In this document: positions 1 through 7,875 of the stretch, piece after piece
Position numbering within the stretch: the stretch's first letter is position 1
Layout of the letters: the number at the start of each line of letters is the position of its first letter
DNA from: Phaeobacter sp. CECT 5382
Lineage (GTDB): Bacteria > Pseudomonadota > Alphaproteobacteria > Rhodobacterales > Rhodobacteraceae
Length of the DNA stretch: 64,000 nt
Assembly (NCBI RefSeq): GCF_001457775.1
Contig: NZ_CYSG01000003.1
Location: forward strand, 285,774-349,773
Direction of reading: 5' to 3'
Notes under the pieces: model-generated
What the model was told of the DNA's origin: nothing
Database searches by the model: none
What the model saw: the letters and a program-made list of their open reading frames with translations, nothing else
Program-made: the position numbers and the translations under genes

Positions 1-1
1 G

Positions 2-667
2 CGTGCGCTGGGAGTGATGGGGTCGACCTGCCCCAACAATGGCTTCATCGGCTATCCCATTATGCTCTTGGCCTTTCCCGACCTGGCGGGAGTCATTCTG
101 GCGCTGAACCTGCTGGTTGAGAACCTGATCCTGATCCCGCTGTGCCTGTTGCTGGTCGAACTTGCAGGCGGGAATCCCGGCCAGCCAGTCCTGCCCCGAC
201 TGGGGCGTATCCTGCGGGATCTGGCCAAGATGCCAATGCTCATCGGTCTGGCGCTGGGGATGCTGGTGTCGATCCTTGGCCTGCCGCTGCCCGGCCCGTT
301 CCTGCGCTTCGTCGATATGCTGGCGGCCTCGGCCGGGGCGGTCTCACTCTTGGTGATCGGTGGCTCACTGGTGGGACTGCCGCTACATGGCAACCGGTCT
401 CTGGCGGCGCAGATCAGTGCCACCAAGCTGCTGCTACATCCTGCACTGGTGGCGCTGGCCGCAGCCGTCCTGTTGGCAACTGGCTTGATTGACCTCAGCC
501 CTGCCTTGCACAGCGCCCTGGTCCTGTCGGCAGCGATGCCGATGTTTGGGATTTATACCGTGCTGGCGCAACGACAGGGTTTGGAGGGCGCGGCCAGTCT
601 GGCCATGTTGATGGCCACCAGCTGCGCCTTTGTCAGCCTCACTGCTTTGCTGTGGCTTTTGACCTGA
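2..667 (+). CDS. AEC family (auxin efflux carrier-like) transporter, C-terminal part
   Basis: This is a polytopic membrane protein cut off at its 5' end by the window edge. The reading frame is open from base 2, so the GTG at 14 is internal rather than a real start. The first visible residues (GSTCPNNGFIGYP) match the conserved N-x-G-F-x-G-x-P signature of AEC permeases. About six hydrophobic segments follow up to the stop. The family exports or takes up small organic acids, malonate among them, or auxin-like compounds across the inner membrane. The malonyl-CoA synthase gene converges on it with 8 bp between the stops. A malonate or other carboxylate substrate is possible, but convergent genes are not one operon, so this is weak. 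Roughly 90-100 N-terminal residues lie outside the window. Confidence 0.85.
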   Translation, partial: RALGVMGSTCPNNGFIGYPIMLLAFPDLAGVILALNLLVENLILIPLCLLLVELAGGNPGQPVLPRLGRILRDLAKMPMLIGLALGMLVSILGLPLPGPFLRFVDMLAASAGAVSLLVIGGSLVGLPLHGNRSLAAQISATKLLLHPALVALAAAVLLATGLIDLSPALHSALVLSAAMPMFGIYTVLAQRQGLEGAASLAMLMATSCAFVSLTALLWLLT

Positions 668-675
668 TTACGGCT

Positions 676-2187
676 CTAATCTTGAGAAAATAGCCCTGCA
701 TAGGTTTCGCGCAGGGCCTTTTTCTGCACTTTGCCCATGGTATTACGTGCGAGTTCCGGCACCAGTTCGATGTGTTTGGGCTGTTTGAACTTCGCCAGCT
801 GATCCGCAAGGGCCGCGCGAATATCCTCGGCCGAGATCGCAGCATCCGGCTGCGCCACAACCACCGCCACGACGGCCTCGCCAAAATCGGGATGCGGCAC
901 GCCGATCACCGCGCTTTCCAACACGCCGGGCAGATCATCAATCAGGCTTTCGACCTCTTTCGGGTAGACGTTGAAGCCGCCGGTGATCACCAAATCCTTT
1001 TGCCGCCCCACGATGGTGATATAGCCATCCGCATCCTTGCAGGCGAGATCCCCGGTGATGAACCAGCCATCGGCCTGCAACTCTTCGGCGGTTTTTTCCG
1101 GCATCTGCCAATAGCCCTGAAACACATTCGGCCCGCGCACCTCAAGCACGCCAGTTTCATGCGTCGCAACCTCGCGTCCCTGATCGATGATACGTGCCTC
1201 GACACCCGGCAGCGGAAAGCCGACAGTACCTGCGCGACGCTCGCCCTCATAGGGGTTGGAGGTGCTCATATTGGTTTCGGTCATACCGTAGCGTTCCAGA
1301 ATGCGGTGCCCGGTGCGGGCCTGCCATTGTTCATGCGTGTCCACCAGCAAAGGGGCGGAGCCCGAGATGAACAGCCGCATATTGGCAGCGCGGTCCATCG
1401 TCAGGCGGGGATCCTGCAACAGGCGGGTGTAAAAGGTCGGAACCCCCATCAACGCCGTGGCCTGTGGCATTGCCTCCAGAATCTGGTCCGCGTTGAATCC
1501 GGACAGGAACACCACCCGCGCACCTGCAAACAGGGCAACATTGGTCGCCACAAACAGCCCGTGAGTGTGAAAAATCGGCAGAGCATGGATCAATACATCC
1601 GAGCTGGTGAACTGCCAGTAATCCCGGAGGGTTTTGGAATTTGAGGCAAGGTTTGCGTGGCTTAGCATCGCGCCCTTGGACCGACCTGTAGTGCCAGAGG
1701 TATAGAGGATCGCCGCCAGATCGTCCGGCCCGCGCGGCACCGGGGTAAACCCACCCCGACCCACAACCGAATCCGTCAGGCTGCCAGCTCCCTTGGCATC
1801 CAGTGTCACTACGCGCGCGGCACCCGCGATCTCTGTCATCTCGGACAGGCGGGCGGGATCACAGACCACCACGCGGGGGCTGGCGTCACCAAGGAAATAA
1901 GCTACCTCAGGCGTAGTGTAAGCGGTATTGAGCGGCAGAAAAACGCCCCCGGCCATCACAGTACCAAGATAAAGCTGAATCGCCTCGATGGTTTTCTCCA
2001 CCTGCACAGCCACCCGATCTCCGGGCTGCACTCCCATGGCCACCAGCGCCGCCGCGTTACGCTCAGCACCTGCGAAGAGTTCTCCGAAGGTCACACTGGC
2101 ACGCGCCGGGAAAGTCGCAAAATTACGGGTCTCATGCCCCTTCGAGGCCGCGTGCAGCTGCGAAATCAGATGGTTGGCATCATACAT
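676..2187 (-). CDS. matB: Malonyl-CoA synthase (malonate--CoA ligase)
   Basis: An acyl-adenylate-forming (ANL) ligase of 503 aa that activates malonate with ATP and CoA to malonyl-CoA in the cytoplasm. Visible motifs are the P-loop-like YTSGTTGRSKGAMLSH at residues 162-177, the RYGMTE motif (typical of MatB-type malonate ligases), GDL and GRQKDLVITGG in the hinge region, and the C-terminal GKVQKK with the catalytic lysine. The start was put at the ATG at 2187 because a GGAG ribosome site precedes it (AAAGGAGCCCTTTG). An upstream in-frame ATG at 2214 would add nine poorly conserved residues. The gene is divergent from a DMT transporter. Assignment to malonate rather than another short acid rests on the overall motif pattern; methylmalonate activity is also known in the family. 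Confidence 0.85.
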   Translation of the reverse strand: MYDANHLISQLHAASKGHETRNFATFPARASVTFGELFAGAERNAAALVAMGVQPGDRVAVQVEKTIEAIQLYLGTVMAGGVFLPLNTAYTTPEVAYFLGDASPRVVVCDPARLSEMTEIAGAARVVTLDAKGAGSLTDSVVGRGGFTPVPRGPDDLAAILYTSGTTGRSKGAMLSHANLASNSKTLRDYWQFTSSDVLIHALPIFHTHGLFVATNVALFAGARVVFLSGFNADQILEAMPQATALMGVPTFYTRLLQDPRLTMDRAANMRLFISGSAPLLVDTHEQWQARTGHRILERYGMTETNMSTSNPYEGERRAGTVGFPLPGVEARIIDQGREVATHETGVLEVRGPNVFQGYWQMPEKTAEELQADGWFITGDLACKDADGYITIVGRQKDLVITGGFNVYPKEVESLIDDLPGVLESAVIGVPHPDFGEAVVAVVVAQPDAAISAEDIRAALADQLAKFKQPKHIELVPELARNTMGKVQKKALRETYAGLFSQD

Positions 2188-2282
2188 CAAAGGGCTCCTT
2201 TGGCTTTGGCGCAACTTGCGCCAGAGGCAGCTGGGAAATCAACCCATTGATCTTTTTGTCGCAGGGGCGCAGGGTCCGCCGC

Positions 2283-3224
2283 ATGGTCAAATCCTTAACA
2301 TCGCATCGACCCATGCTGGCGATCACCCTTAAAGTGGTGGCCATCGGCCTGTTCACCGGACTTTCCGCATTGATCAAGGAGGTCTCGGATGTGGTGCCAG
2401 CAGGTGAAGCTGTGTTCTTTCGCTCGTTTTTTGCCATTCCCGTGATCGTGGTCTGGTTGGCCAGTCGCGGCGAGCTGCGCCACGGATTGGTGACCAAAAA
2501 GCCGATGTTTCATGTCTGGCGCGGCCTAGTTGGCACCTCGGCGATGGCCATGACCTTTATGGGTTTGGCATTGCTGCCTCTGCCCGAGGTCACCGCGATT
2601 GGCTACGCGACACCGATCTTCACGCTGATTCTGGCGGCGGTCTTTTTGGGAGAACGCATTCGCTTGGTGCGTATCAGCGCCGTGGCCATTGGCCTGCTGG
2701 GGGTACTGATCATGATCTCCCCCCGTCTGGGCGGAGGTGCGGGCCTGACCGAGGGCGCCACGCTGGGCGTGCTTTTGGTCATTGGTGCCACCGTGGCGCG
2801 TGGCTTTGTGCAGATCCATATCCGGCGCATGGTTCAATCAGAGCATACTGCCGCCATCGTGTTTTATTTCTCGCTCACGGCCTCCGGACTGGCGCTTCTC
2901 ACCCTGCCCTTCGGCTGGGTGATGCCGGATGGCAAAACACTGGCCCTGCTGATTGGCGCCGGGGTGGTTGGTGGTGTGGCACAGATTCTTGTGACCTCCT
3001 CCTACCGGTTCGCCCCGGCCTCGATGCTGGCGCCCTATGACTATGTTTCGATGCTGTTTGCGATTGTCATCGGCTACATCTGGTTCGCTGAATTGCCCAC
3101 TCTGGTGATGCTTTCGGGGGCACTGCTGGTGATTTCTGGCAATATCTTGGTGGTCTGGCGCGAAAGCCGTCTGGGGTTGGAACGCGGCAAGGCAAAATCA
3201 CTCACGGACCCCAAGGGCGGCTGA
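2283..3224 (+). CDS. DMT superfamily transporter (EamA domains)
   Basis: A 313-aa inner-membrane protein with about ten hydrophobic helices in two EamA repeats. The first repeat carries the typical SALIKEVSDVVPAGEAVFFRS region and the second the APASMLAPYDYVSMLFAIVIGY region. Family members export metabolites or amino acids; the substrate cannot be read from the sequence. The ATG at 2283 gives the usual family length. A start at 2247 lies in frame but adds a charged 12-residue tail, and the ATG at 2313 would begin just before the first helix. The gene is divergent from matB across about 95 bp, which should hold both promoters. Confidence 0.8.
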   Translation: MVKSLTSHRPMLAITLKVVAIGLFTGLSALIKEVSDVVPAGEAVFFRSFFAIPVIVVWLASRGELRHGLVTKKPMFHVWRGLVGTSAMAMTFMGLALLPLPEVTAIGYATPIFTLILAAVFLGERIRLVRISAVAIGLLGVLIMISPRLGGGAGLTEGATLGVLLVIGATVARGFVQIHIRRMVQSEHTAAIVFYFSLTASGLALLTLPFGWVMPDGKTLALLIGAGVVGGVAQILVTSSYRFAPASMLAPYDYVSMLFAIVIGYIWFAELPTLVMLSGALLVISGNILVVWRESRLGLERGKAKSLTDPKGG

Positions 3225-3781
3225 TCCGACAGAGCAAAACCGACAGGTCGGGATAGAGCCCGTCAGTTTGCCCGATCTTGCCTCGGTGGAACTAGGCGGC
3301 GACCCTGTCGGGTGCAGGGGCGCAAAGCGAGAACACCACCACAACGGCGGCGCCGTTCACCCAGTAAAAATTCGGCATCCAAACCGGAAAGCCCCGAGAT
3401 GGTGGTCCGTCAGCACGGTCAGCAGAAAGACTGCTACTCCCGTCATCACCAAATGATACAGCGCAGCCGGGTTGCTCTCGCCAAGGCTCAGCACGAAGGG
3501 CCTGGGCAAACGCTTCCTCTTCCACCTTCAGCGCGATGAGGTCGCCGCCCATGCGTGCATTGTCCGCCTCGGAGTCGATCTCTCGCAGAATCGCTTCCAG
3601 CCAGGCGCGACGATGAACGAAATAGACCCTGCCACATTCTGAGAGGCAGGCACATGCCCCCAAGGTGGCGCAAAGGACGTGCGAAAAAAGAGCGTTCCCT
3701 TGAAAGACAACTGGATCAGTTTGTCACTTGGCAGATCAAGCAGGGGTCCAGAAGCGCGGAAGATCAGAGCTGCCTTGGCAG
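3225..3781. other. 557-bp stretch without an intact gene
   Basis: This interval lies between the DMT transporter and ohrR. It holds no convincing intact gene in any frame. On the minus strand, protein-like segments occur in different frames; they are described separately as a possible pseudogene. No clear terminator or promoter was recognised. Confidence 0.6.
3292..3663 (-). pseudogene. Possible decayed membrane-protein gene with frameshifts
   Basis: Three protein-like pieces lie in order on the minus strand but in different frames. The first is a charged helical piece (AWLEAILREIDSEADNARMG, then IALKVEEEAFAQAL). The second, after a frame change near 3490, is hydrophobic (LYHLVMTGVAVFLLTVLTD). 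The third, after another change near 3400, is again hydrophobic and aromatic (FPVWMPNFYWVNGAAVVVVF) and ends at a stop at 3292. Joined, they would form a small protein with a coiled N-terminal half and two membrane helices. I do not recognise the family. The reading as a pseudogene is inference; chance composition in high-GC DNA is the alternative. Confidence 0.35.
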
Positions 3782-4219
3782 TCACTTCGCCCGCTGGAGT
3801 CGATCCGCCAGTTCCTGAACCCTGTCGCGCAGCTCAATCAGATCTGCAACCTCATCCCCTGAGGCGGCAAGTATGCAACGCGATATCTCGGCTGCCTCAC
3901 TCTCCAGCGCGCGCCCCTTGTCGGTAAGGGTGACCACTACGCTGCGCTCGTCCTTGGGATTGCGCCTGCGCTGAAGCAGCTCTGCAGTCTCCATACGTTT
4001 CAGCAAAGGTGTCAAAGTGTTGGATTCCAGATTCAGATCAGCACCGAGGTCCGACACCTTTTGCCCGTCGCGCTGCCAAAGCGCCACCAACACAAGGTAC
4101 TGTGGATAGGTCAACCCGTGCTGCGCCAGCAAGGGACGGTACAACCGCCCCATGGCATTGTTTGCGGAATAAAGCGCAAAGCACAGGAGTTCATCAAGGG
4201 TAAGGGCACGATCCAGCAT
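3782..4219 (-). CDS. ohrR: MarR-family organic peroxide sensor OhrR
   Basis: A 145-aa winged-helix repressor that senses organic hydroperoxides through a cysteine and releases DNA when oxidised. The N-terminal signature LLCFALYSA places the peroxidatic Cys at residue 13. The stretch RPLLAQHGLTYPQYLVLVALW is typical of OhrR. A second cysteine at residue 115 suggests the 2-Cys subgroup, in which an intersubunit disulfide forms. The recognition helix lies around residues 62-78 and the wing around 83-97 (RRNPKDERS). The gene is divergent from ohr, and the 121 bp between them contain two near-identical palindromes, so autoregulation and ohr repression are likely. Confidence 0.92.
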   Translation of the reverse strand: MLDRALTLDELLCFALYSANNAMGRLYRPLLAQHGLTYPQYLVLVALWQRDGQKVSDLGADLNLESNTLTPLLKRMETAELLQRRRNPKDERSVVVTLTDKGRALESEAAEISRCILAASGDEVADLIELRDRVQELADRLQRAK

Positions 4220-4232
4220 AGCTTCTCGATAT

Positions 4233-4244
4233 ATCGCGCGCGAT
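4233..4244. promoter_or_regulatory. Putative OhrR operator 1
   Basis: Perfect 12-bp palindrome ATCGCGCGCGAT in an AT-rich context (TAT before, TAA after), only 13 bp upstream of the ohrR ATG. It closely resembles the second copy at 4289-4300. The position suits repression of ohrR itself. Operator function is inferred. Confidence 0.6.
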
Positions 4245-4288
4245 TAAGTCGCAAGACCTTGCGCTCAGTCTGTCATTTGACTAATTAT

Positions 4289-4300
4289 ATCGCGTGCGAT
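4289..4300. promoter_or_regulatory. Putative OhrR operator 2
   Basis: ATCGCGTGCGAT, the same core as operator 1 with one base changed, flanked by TAAT and TTATT. A TTGACT at 4277-4282 could be the -35 of ohr, with an AT-rich -10 (TTTATT) at about 4300-4305. The palindrome would then lie inside the core promoter, which fits repression. The promoter assignment is inferred. Confidence 0.6.
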
Positions 4301-4340
4301 TTATTCGCCAGCGATGTTCATAACTTTTGAGGCCAAACCG

Positions 4341-4769
4341 ATGTCGATTTCTCCTGTCTATACTGCCCGTGGAACCGCAACCGGAGGCCGCAATGGCCGC
4401 GCTGTGGTCGAAGAATCCGGTCTTGATCTGGTTCTGGCCACACCACCTGCCATGGGCGGGGATGGCAAGGGCAGCAACCCCGAACAGCTTTTTGCCGCAG
4501 GCTATGCAGCTTGCTACATCGGTGCCATGCAGTTCGCGACCACCCAGGATACAAGCCTCGCCAAGGTGCCTGCGGATGTCTCGGTAGAGGCAAGTGTCGG
4601 TATTGGCCCGCGCGCTGAAGGCGGGTTTGGTCTGGCTGTGACCCTCACCGTTAAAATGCCCGGGGTAGAAAAAGACGAGGCCGAGCGCATTGCCGAGGCT
4701 GGTCACAAGATCTGCCCCTACTCCAATGCCGTGCGTGGCAATGTTGCGGTCACAACCGAAGTGGTCTGA
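4341..4769 (+). CDS. ohr: Organic hydroperoxide resistance protein (OsmC/Ohr family)
   Basis: A 142-aa thiol peroxidase that reduces organic hydroperoxides in the cytoplasm with a two-cysteine mechanism, usually recycled through lipoylated proteins. The visible signatures are YTARGTATGGRNG at the N-terminus, the peroxidatic Cys in GYAACYIGAM, and the resolving Cys in KICPYSNAVRGN. The ATG at 4341 is preferred because TTGAGG lies at good spacing and the protein then begins with the usual MSI..YTA; an in-frame ATG at 4314 overlaps the promoter region. It is divergent from ohrR, its likely repressor. The Ohr rather than OsmC subfamily is supported by length and by the ohrR neighbour. Confidence 0.93.
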   Translation: MSISPVYTARGTATGGRNGRAVVEESGLDLVLATPPAMGGDGKGSNPEQLFAAGYAACYIGAMQFATTQDTSLAKVPADVSVEASVGIGPRAEGGFGLAVTLTVKMPGVEKDEAERIAEAGHKICPYSNAVRGNVAVTTEVV

Positions 4770-4781
4770 AACCAAGCCCAG

Positions 4782-4823
4782 AATTGCAAGAGCGCGGAAG
4801 AAGCCTTCCGCGCTCTTGCAATT
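4782..4823. terminator. Bidirectional terminator hairpin between ohr and ilvE
   Basis: A perfect 19-bp inverted repeat, AATTGCAAGAGCGCGGAAG and its complement, separated by the 4-nt loop AAGC. The outer AATT ends give a short U-run in both directions. It sits between two convergent genes, so it can serve both. Confidence 0.85.
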
Positions 4824-4845
4824 TGAACCATGACAGGTTGAGCGA

Positions 4846-5712
4846 TCAGCTGCGCACCAGCGCCTCATAGGCTTCGGCGATGTCGCGGGTCATCTGGCCC
4901 ACTTCGAATTTGTAGGGGCCGATTTCACCAACCGGCGTCACTTCGGCGGCAGTACCTGTGAGCCAGCACTGCTCAAACCCGTCCATTTCCTCGGGCAGGA
5001 TATGGCGTTCATGTACGGTGATGCCCTTGTCCTTGAGCATTCCGATCACGGTCTGGCGAGTGATCCCGTTGAGGAAGCAATCCGGCAACGGCGTGTGCAC
5101 TTCTCCGTCTTTGACAAAGAAAATATTGGCGCCGGTCGCCTCGGCGACATAGCCGCGATAGTCCATGAACAGAGCGTCCGAACAGCCCTTGGCCTCGGCC
5201 TTGTGCTTGGAGATGGTGCAGATCATATAAAGACCCGCCGCCTTGGCGTGGACCGGGATTGTTTCCGGGCTGGGCCGTTTGTATTCGGCGATATCCAGTT
5301 TCGCGCCCTGCATCTTGGCATCGCCATAATAGGCGCCCCAACCCCAGACGGCGACGGCCATGCGCACCGGATTTTTGGCAGAAGCCACGCCCATGTCTTC
5401 ACCGGAACCACGCCAGACCAAAGCCCGCACATAGGCGTCCTGCAGACCCGAGGCCTTCAGAGTTTCTTCCTTGGCAGCTTCGATCTCATCCACCGAATAG
5501 GGCATCGGCATATCCAGCGCCTCGGCGGAGGCGATCAAACGCTCGGAGTGGGCCCGGCTTTTAAAGATTTTACCGTTATAGGCGCGCTCGCCCTCGAACA
5601 CCGAAGAGGCGTAATGCATCGCGTGGGTCAGGACATGCACTTTGGCATCCCGCCATTCGATCATTTCCCCATCCATCCAGATCAAACCGTCACGGTCATC
5701 ATAGCCAGCCAT
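4846..5712 (-). CDS. ilvE: Branched-chain amino acid aminotransferase
   Basis: A 288-aa fold-type IV PLP enzyme that interconverts valine, leucine and isoleucine with their 2-oxo acids using glutamate/2-oxoglutarate. The N-terminal region has the family pattern HAMHYASSVFEGERAY (residues 30-45). The PLP lysine is expected at K157 in HAKAAGLY, and the later block GYVAEATGANIFFV binds the cofactor phosphate. NGITRQTVIGM and LTGTAAEVTPV are also conserved. The length is normal for the short BCAT class. It is convergent with ohr and divergent from petP; nothing around it suggests an ilv operon. Confidence 0.93.
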   Translation of the reverse strand: MAGYDDRDGLIWMDGEMIEWRDAKVHVLTHAMHYASSVFEGERAYNGKIFKSRAHSERLIASAEALDMPMPYSVDEIEAAKEETLKASGLQDAYVRALVWRGSGEDMGVASAKNPVRMAVAVWGWGAYYGDAKMQGAKLDIAEYKRPSPETIPVHAKAAGLYMICTISKHKAEAKGCSDALFMDYRGYVAEATGANIFFVKDGEVHTPLPDCFLNGITRQTVIGMLKDKGITVHERHILPEEMDGFEQCWLTGTAAEVTPVGEIGPYKFEVGQMTRDIAEAYEALVRS

Positions 5713-5885
5713 GCCGCAGCCTCCTCAAAGCAGGTCGATATTTCCATAAGTTGCGCCCTAAATGACCGGAGCGGACATATTATTGCGCCAAAGCTGCGAT
5801 TCGATACATCTTCGCTCTTGGAATGTCAACATGGCTGACATAAACTGACCCAAAGGGTATTGAGGTAAGCATAGGGGAGAGCGCC

Positions 5886-6422
5886 ATGGCAGAGGGTGGC
5901 TCAAACGGGCGGTCAACAGGCCGGTCCAGCCAAGGGTTTGGCGGCGAAAGCCTGCTGTTTCTGACCGATGAACAGCTGCGTCAGGGGATCGAGGCAATGT
6001 TCTTTGCCTATCGCGGCTTCACCGCTGATCCCGACCGCATTCTGGCCGAAATGTCCTATGGGCGCGCCCATCACCGCGCCATTCACTTCATCAATCGGGC
6101 CCCTGGCACGACGGTGAACAACCTGCTCACCATCCTGGGGGTGACCAAACAGTCGCTCAACCGGGTGCTGCGCACGCTGATCAGCGATGGGCTGGTGGAA
6201 AGCCGCGTCGGTGTTTCCGACAAGCGCGAACGACACCTGCATCTGACCGAAAATGGCAAGGCGCTGGAAGCAAAGCTCTCTGATGCCCAGCGCGCCCGCA
6301 TGCGTGCCGCCTACAAGGATGCCGGACCCGAAGCGGTGCAAGGGTTTAAAAAGGTTCTCGAGGCTATGATGGATGCAGATATGCGCCGGGCCTATGTCAC
6401 TTTGCGGGAAACAGGATCATGA
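5886..6422 (+). CDS. petP: MarR-family regulator PetP
   Basis: A 178-aa winged-helix protein. Residues 1-25 form a low-complexity Gly/Ser-rich tail. The helix-turn-helix lies at about 75-97 (NNLLTILGVTKQSLNRVLRT) with the wing at about 103-120. In Rhodobacter capsulatus PetP is encoded next to the response regulator PetR, and the same pair occurs here: the petP stop and petR start overlap as ATGA. An AGGGGAG ribosome site precedes the ATG at 5886. In R. capsulatus the pair was linked to cytochrome bc1 gene expression; bc1 genes are not in this window, so the targets here are unknown. Confidence 0.85.
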   Translation: MAEGGSNGRSTGRSSQGFGGESLLFLTDEQLRQGIEAMFFAYRGFTADPDRILAEMSYGRAHHRAIHFINRAPGTTVNNLLTILGVTKQSLNRVLRTLISDGLVESRVGVSDKRERHLHLTENGKALEAKLSDAQRARMRAAYKDAGPEAVQGFKKVLEAMMDADMRRAYVTLRETGS

Positions 6423-7120
6423 GCACTTTTGACTCTCATCTGCTGATCATTGACGATGACGAGCGTATTCGCGGATTGCTGAAAAAATTCCTGATGCGGG
6501 CCGGGTTTCTGGTCTCGGCGGCGCGCGATGCCGCTCATGCGCGCCGGGTGTTGGCCGGGCTCGATTTTGATCTCATCATCTGCGATGTGATGATGCCGGG
6601 CGAAGACGGGATCTCGCTGACCCGATCCCTGCGCGAAACCATGACCACACCAATCCTGCTGCTCACTGCCAAGGGGGAAACCGACGACCGAATTGTCGGG
6701 CTCGAGGCTGGGGCAGATGACTATCTGCCAAAACCTTTTGAGCCCAAGGAGCTGCTGCTCAGGGTCAATGCCATTTTGCGTCGGGTGCCCGACACAACAG
6801 CGCAGGACAGCGCCCCCAAGGTACTGCATCTTGGCCAGATCCGCTATGATATTGAGCGCGGTGAGATGTGGCAGGGTGACGATCTGGTGCGCCTGACTGG
6901 CACTGAAAGCCAGCTGATGAAGATCTTTTCTGCCTGTCCGGGCGAACCCGTGAGCCGCAGCAAGCTGGTCGAAGATCTGGGGCGCGATCGTGGCCAGGCC
7001 CAGGAACGCGCTGTGGATGTCCAAATCACCCGGCTGCGGCGCAAGATCGAACCAAACCCCAAACAACCGCAATATCTGCAAACCGTCCGTGGTGCCGGCT
7101 ACATGTTGGCGCCTGACTAA
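6419..7120 (+). CDS. petR: OmpR-type response regulator PetR
   Basis: A 233-aa two-domain response regulator. The receiver domain (1-125) has the acidic pair in IDDDER, the phospho-acceptor Asp at residue 56 in IICDVMMPGEDG, the conserved Lys at 85 in LLTAKGETDD, and the family ADDYLPKPF block. The OmpR/PhoB winged-helix effector follows (about 135-230) with DVQITRLRRKIEPNP and the terminal TVRGAGYML. The gene is translationally coupled to petP by a 4-bp overlap. No histidine kinase gene is adjacent, so the phosphodonor cannot be named from the window. Confidence 0.92.
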   Translation: MSTFDSHLLIIDDDERIRGLLKKFLMRAGFLVSAARDAAHARRVLAGLDFDLIICDVMMPGEDGISLTRSLRETMTTPILLLTAKGETDDRIVGLEAGADDYLPKPFEPKELLLRVNAILRRVPDTTAQDSAPKVLHLGQIRYDIERGEMWQGDDLVRLTGTESQLMKIFSACPGEPVSRSKLVEDLGRDRGQAQERAVDVQITRLRRKIEPNPKQPQYLQTVRGAGYMLAPD

Positions 7121-7244
7121 TTCTGGCGCCCGCCTCAAAAGATTGATGCGGGTTGAGGTTTTAAGGACCATTTTTTCCGAAATAGTCTAGGCTGCCTCCA
7201 ATCACCCCCGAGGAAAATGGGGCGTTTCAATTGGAGGGATAGAC

Positions 7245-7733
7245 ATGAACATTTTTAAACTCGCCATGACTACCGCCTGCCTGTTGCCACTCTCAGTTCA
7301 AGCTCAGGAGCTGCAGTATTGGGGCGAAGCTGGCGGTTGGGATGTTATGATCGATCCCTCGCTTGGGAATGGCTGCCTGATTCAGACCACCAATAATGAC
7401 GGCTCTGTGGTACGGATCGGCTTTGATCGCAATCAGGGCAACGCCTATGTCACCGCCTTCAACACCGCCTGGGAGGGCATCGAGGAAGGCGAGACCTATC
7501 CAATTGCCTTTGATCTTGACGGTCAGGAATATGATGGCGAGGCGACCGGTATCTACCTCAATGATGTGCCCGGCGCCGATATCGCCTTTTCCAACTCTGA
7601 CTTCCTGTTCGATCTGGCGCAAAAATACACCATGACGCTTTACAACGAACACGGCGAAGTCATGGCGATAGATCTGCAGGGTTCCTATGTTGGGTTTGAG
7701 GCCACTGTCGCCTGTCAGGAAGAAATGGGCTGA
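7245..7733 (+). CDS. Small secreted protein of unknown function
   Basis: A 162-aa protein with a clear signal peptide (MNIFKLAMTTACLLPLSVQAQ, cleavage expected after AQA), so it is predicted to be periplasmic or secreted. The mature part is acidic and rich in aromatic residues and Gly/Asp (QYWGEAGGWDVMIDPSLGNG), and has two cysteines (GNGCLIQT and ATVACQEE) that could form a disulfide. There are no recognisable catalytic motifs. A strong GGAGGG ribosome site precedes the ATG. It stands alone, downstream of petPR, with its own leader. I do not recognise the family. Confidence 0.75.
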   Translation: MNIFKLAMTTACLLPLSVQAQELQYWGEAGGWDVMIDPSLGNGCLIQTTNNDGSVVRIGFDRNQGNAYVTAFNTAWEGIEEGETYPIAFDLDGQEYDGEATGIYLNDVPGADIAFSNSDFLFDLAQKYTMTLYNEHGEVMAIDLQGSYVGFEATVACQEEMG

Positions 7734-7875
7734 GCCCGCTCTAATGGAGCTCAAACTCTTGTGATCTCAGAGTTGCATCTTGTGGCTCGACACTGTTGGA
7801 CAATAAGCTTTGATGCAGTGATGCCACCAGTTTGGCAGCTCAAAATCTTCCAATTCACGTCCCGGGACATGCTGA

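Noticed and set aside
772..1644. Long plus-strand frame opposite matB
   Set aside because: Antisense shadow of a well-supported gene; the translation is low in family features and has no ribosome site.
5002..5838. 278-codon plus-strand frame opposite ilvE
   Set aside because: Typical high-GC antisense frame; the minus-strand product has all aminotransferase motifs.
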